Shown piece after piece: positions 60,798 through 64,000 of a stretch of DNA of 64,000 nucleotides. Within the stretch, counting starts at the first letter, position 1. Each line of letters begins with the position of its first letter. Location of the stretch: NCBI GenBank assembly GCA_030844895.1, contig CM061223.1, positions 7,054,676-7,118,675 on the forward strand, given 5' to 3'. Under the pieces are notes generated by a model. It was not told the origin of the DNA and made no database searches. It saw nothing but the letters and a program-made list of their open reading frames with translations. The stretch comes from Ambrosia x helenae. Its lineage: Eukaryota; Streptophyta; Magnoliopsida; Asterales; Asteraceae. The translations under genes and the position numbers were made by a program.

Positions 60798-61009
60798 GAG
60801 CCTCCGTAGTGGAAGCTAATATTAGCGTCCCTCCCCCTTCTTCTGAGTGGCTACACATAAAAGTGTGTTAGAAACCAAGTTTAAGCGTTAAAAATTTAAC
60901 GCTCCACACCATTTTTTCAAAGTTAGCGCCCTTTAAAGCCTCCCCGTAACGGTGTTTGGGGCGCTAAAATTGGATTAAGGTCCCAATTGGCGCCCCACTA
61001 CACATGGTC
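60798..61009. mobile_element. Harbinger-type MITE related to 41041-42649
   Basis: GAGCCTCCGTAGTGG and, inverted, GACCATGTGTAGTGG, flanked by TTA on the left and TAA on the right. The inner TGTAGTGG/CCACTACA end is shared with the element at 41041. The flanks do not match exactly, so the borders are less certain. Confidence 0.55.
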
Positions 61010-61271
61010 TAAACCATAACATGCTTCGCAATAGTAACTTTTAGGATTTCAAAGTTTGACCACCCAACTTCTTGAAAATTGCATAGAAGTCTTTAATAAT
61101 AACAAACAACTTCCAGCAACCTCCGCACAACGCGCGGTGAATTAACGGTGTTATTCCGTGCTACCCGTGCGTAGCACGGGGCAATCTACTAGTTTCATAT
61201 AAATCAAATCAAGTACATAATTAAAAACAAGAGAAAGGTTTGAATACAAATCAAACGAAAGATCTGGAGTA

Positions 61272-61330
61272 GGGTTGTAAACGAACTGAACGTTTAGTGA
61301 ACAGTTTGTAAACCGTTTGACAGGAAGTTG
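61272..61330. mobile_element. Truncated hAT-type MITE end
   Basis: TAGGGTTGTAAACGAACTGA followed by GAACAGTTTG and AAACCGTTTG phrases is a typical left end of the short-core hAT MITEs. It is cut off by what looks like an LTR start. Confidence 0.5.
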
Positions 61331-61332
61331 TA

Positions 61333-62312
61333 ACACCCCGTTTTGGTGACCAAATATAATAAATATATATATGAAACTTATATTGTTGAATGATGAATTG
61401 CATGACTTATATTCAATATGTGAGATCGAGTCGAGCATTTAGTATTATAAAAAACCGTTTAGTAATAATAATAAAATATATTATATTTGAACTCTACTCC
61501 GTTTCTAATGAAACCTGGGTTAAAACGTAGAAAAAAATGAGCTCGTCTTAAGAGTTAAGAGTTTATTCGAAATTTTATATAAAACATTATATAGTTTAAA
61601 AGTTATATGAGAAAAACAAGTGAAGCAACTGGATTAATTATTATGATATAATAATATAAATTTAAAACTCGTATTTGAAGTCATAATAATGTCCATAGAG
61701 AGATTTTGAAAAGAATCTACAGAGTACTACTGTCTCGTATCGAAGCATTTGAAAAGTTATTGAAGAAACAACGAGTATAACGACTGCTATCAGGTAAAGT
61801 CGGGGGGTTAGATACTCGTGTTAGCTCAGGATTAATCCTTCGCTCACCACTATAGTTAGAACGCAACCTGAACGTATAACAAATGAAAGTGATGTTGATA
61901 CGTGTGTGTATGTGTTGAAAGTAAAGACAAGAGCATGTAAGTGGTTCGGCTTGTAGTAGCCTACGTCCACTGTAAAAGCTAAATGATATTAATAAGAGGA
62001 GTACAACGAGTGTATTACAAATAGCTCTATTCTAGCTCTTGCGTATGTCTTTTTTGGATCCTTTGCATGGAAGAGGAAGTCTTCTATTTATAAGAGATGT
62101 TATGGGCCATAGGACATGGCCCATAAAGCCTTGTGCTTGGTTCGGGGCCTTTGACTGGCCCAGATGTCCTCACCTATAAAAATGGCGGGAAGCCGAGTCA
62201 TAAATGCTGATGTGAGGGAGTATGGTTGATGCCTTACGAGATCTCCACGTGGCAGCCTCGGATTGGACATGAACGGTGCTTGTGCTGATAACGACATGGT
62301 GGACATGCCTGT
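61333..62312 (+). mobile_element. LTR-like fragment
   Basis: It begins TGTAACACCCCGTTTTGG, a typical LTR start. Further right, GTGGTTCGGCTTGTAGTAGC and CCTACGTCCACTGT resemble a phrase common in plant retrotransposon LTRs. No matching end, so it was probably truncated by the LTR starting at 62313. Confidence 0.45.
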
Positions 62313-63262
62313 TGTGACATCCGTCACCTTCGTCTTTCGTCAAATTGACAATAATAGCCCTTTAAATATTTCCATTATAGTCCCTGAAAGTTTCGTCGTT
62401 TTCAATTTAATTTTAAAACGAATTTAAAACTTAACATTTATATATTTCCTATGTATCGGGTATAAGTTTTAATCAAACGCGTATGTTGAAACGTATTCGT
62501 AAAAGAAAAAAAAATAGTTTTATAAAGTTTAAAAACATTTTTGGGGTAATCTAGTTAACTTAGTTAATTTTTATAAAGGAAATACTAACTAAGAAACCTT
62601 AAAAATTAACCTAGGTTAAATTAGAGGGACTAAGGTGCAAAATAATCAAACTTCAAAGCTGATTCCCCTTCTTCTTCCCGCTTTTCCTTTCCTGTTCTGA
62701 ACGACATCCGGCCAAGAGTTCCGGCCGGCGAGTATATTTCCGGCAAGTGTCTTTTCTCAAGTTTAATGGTCCGTTTCAAAATCTAGTGATCCGAAACGTT
62801 TTTCTCCATCAATTATAGGACTGTTACAAGGTTTTAACAAGCTTTAATCATGATTTAAGGGGGTTATGATTATAACCGATCGGGTATTAATGAAGTTTAC
62901 ATAACGCGCCTCTAATACGCACAACACTATAAATCGAGCATTTCTAATCGTTTCTGCACTCACTCCCTTGAAAACCCACTAAAAAAAGTAGTTTAAACAC
63001 GTCACGAATCTCTTTAATTGGCGGATATGTGTTCGGACCTGCACGTCAAAAATTCGAACCTCAAATCGCGATGTGAGTCCAATTTTCCTTTGCCATTTTG
63101 TTATAATAGTGTATCCGAATGAAAGCCCCTTACTATTGATGGTTAATCTTGCTTGAATCTGGTTATTAGATTAAGGGTTAGGGTTAGGGTTCTAAGAGTG
63201 ATTTTGGGGAAGAAGATGGTTATGGATTAATAGTTAAATAAATTCAAGTTTCAAATAAATCA

Positions 63263-63335
63263 ACAAAAGGGCTTGTAGACTAGTGGTTTGTGTGTCTGTT
63301 GGCCACACAGTGGACCCGAGTTCGATCCCTGTGAC
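63263..63335 (+). other. tRNA-like module in the 62313 LTR
   Basis: TGTAGACTAGTGGTTTG resembles box A and AGTTCGATCC (63319-63328) box B. Box B starts 1006 bp from the LTR start, exactly as in the solo LTR (23333). A hAT element interrupts the sequence directly after it. Confidence 0.6.
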
Positions 63336-63984
63336 TAGGGATGGCAATGGGTCGGGTTTGGGACGGGTTTAGGTAATCCCAACCCCATACCCGTTAGGTT
63401 TGCTTGTCCCAAACCCGACCCAAAACCCGTCGGGTTTGTGTCGGGTAATTACCCATCGGGCATCGGGTATACCCGCGGGTTTCGGGTAAACCCATTAATT
63501 TTTAAAACTTATCCATTGAGTATATCTGACCAAAAACCCGACGGATATCTATTAGGTAACTATTAACCAATTACATTTAACATTATTAAATATATATCCA
63601 TATGATTACAATGTATAAATATAAAATAATTAAATCAAATAAAAACACTCAAAGACATAGATAACAAATAGTATATACTATTTTTTTATAATTTTTAGCA
63701 TAAGATGACAATCTAGATGGACAATTAGATATATTATGCATACATATTTAAAAAGATATATTAGAAATTATATTGGGTATCTAATCGGGTAAATGGGTAT
63801 ACGTTATCGGGTAATCGGGTCGGGTAAACGGTATATCATCAAATCCCAAATCGTCCCAAACCCGCGAAAAAAATAAAAACTAATCCCATACCCGGACCCA
63901 TACCCGATTACCCGACCCAAACCCGTCCCAAATGTGTCGGGTTTCGGGTTTACCCATCGGGTTCGGGTTTGATTGCCATCCCTA
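63336..63984. mobile_element. hAT-type MITE with a CGGGTTTGGGTAACCCG core
   Basis: TAGGGATGGCAAT starts both inverted ends. The 8-bp duplication CCTGTGAC is perfect (63328-63335, 63985-63992). The outer parts of the core are GGGTTTGGG, CGGGTA and ACCCG units in opposite orientations, with an AT-rich centre. Confidence 0.92.
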
Positions 63985-64000
63985 CCTGTGACCAGCATTC

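Larger units (their letters stand above)
62313..64000 (+). mobile_element. LTR of the solo-LTR family, running off the right edge
   Basis: It starts TGTGACATCCGTCACC, as does the solo LTR at 22327. About 850 bp in, both have a GGTTAGGGTT...GGGGAAGAAGA block and then a tRNA-like module. The end is beyond the window. A hAT MITE has inserted at 63336. Confidence 0.7.

Overview
The window is nuclear DNA of a flowering plant, most likely a eudicot. It is AT-rich, its genes have many exons with GT-AG introns, and long stretches are nested transposable elements. Several repeats (a large gypsy-type LTR family ending in GGGGTGTNACA, GAGCATTCACA Harbinger MITEs) look to me like those of Asteraceae. That family-level placement is inference only.

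Genes from left to right: the 3' end of a callose synthase gene (1-192, +); a two-exon DIVARICATA-type MYB transcription factor (729-2674, -); a four-exon coiled-coil protein of unknown function (9938-13350, -); a ten-exon PAO2/PAO3-type polyamine oxidase (16360-21022, -); and a 23-exon LRR-malectin receptor kinase of the LRR-VIII-2 type (26115-40492, -). The splice sites were worked out by hand and keep the reading frame, apart from one single-base frameshift each in the polyamine oxidase (just before its peroxisomal signal) and the receptor kinase (between HRD and DFG). Both lie in or beside short homopolymers, so assembly error and real mutation must be separated.

The gaps are mostly mobile DNA that can be delimited by terminal inverted repeats (TIRs) and target-site duplications (TSDs). 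There are PIF/Harbinger elements (TTA/TAA TSD), one of them carrying a Myb/SANT gene with one nonsense codon. There are hAT-type MITEs with 8-bp TSDs, five of them with related ends but quite different short-motif cores. There are Mutator-like elements with 9-bp TSDs, one inside a receptor-kinase intron carrying an intact Myb/SANT ORF. There is a very young 8.9-kb LTR element with no coding capacity (42654-51558, -), a related solo LTR (22327-24870) and the start of a third LTR (62313-end). SINEs, LINE 3' ends and a copia gag remnant are also present.

The right third (40.5-64 kb) holds no host gene that I can support. It is a nest of transposons: Harbinger inside hAT inside Harbinger at 41041-42649, then the LTR element, then hAT, LINE and Mutator-like insertions. 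The most interesting structures are the stem-loop array beside the primer-binding site of the non-coding LTR element, a tRNA-like module at the same offset in two LTRs, and a Myb/SANT domain carried by elements of two different transposon superfamilies.
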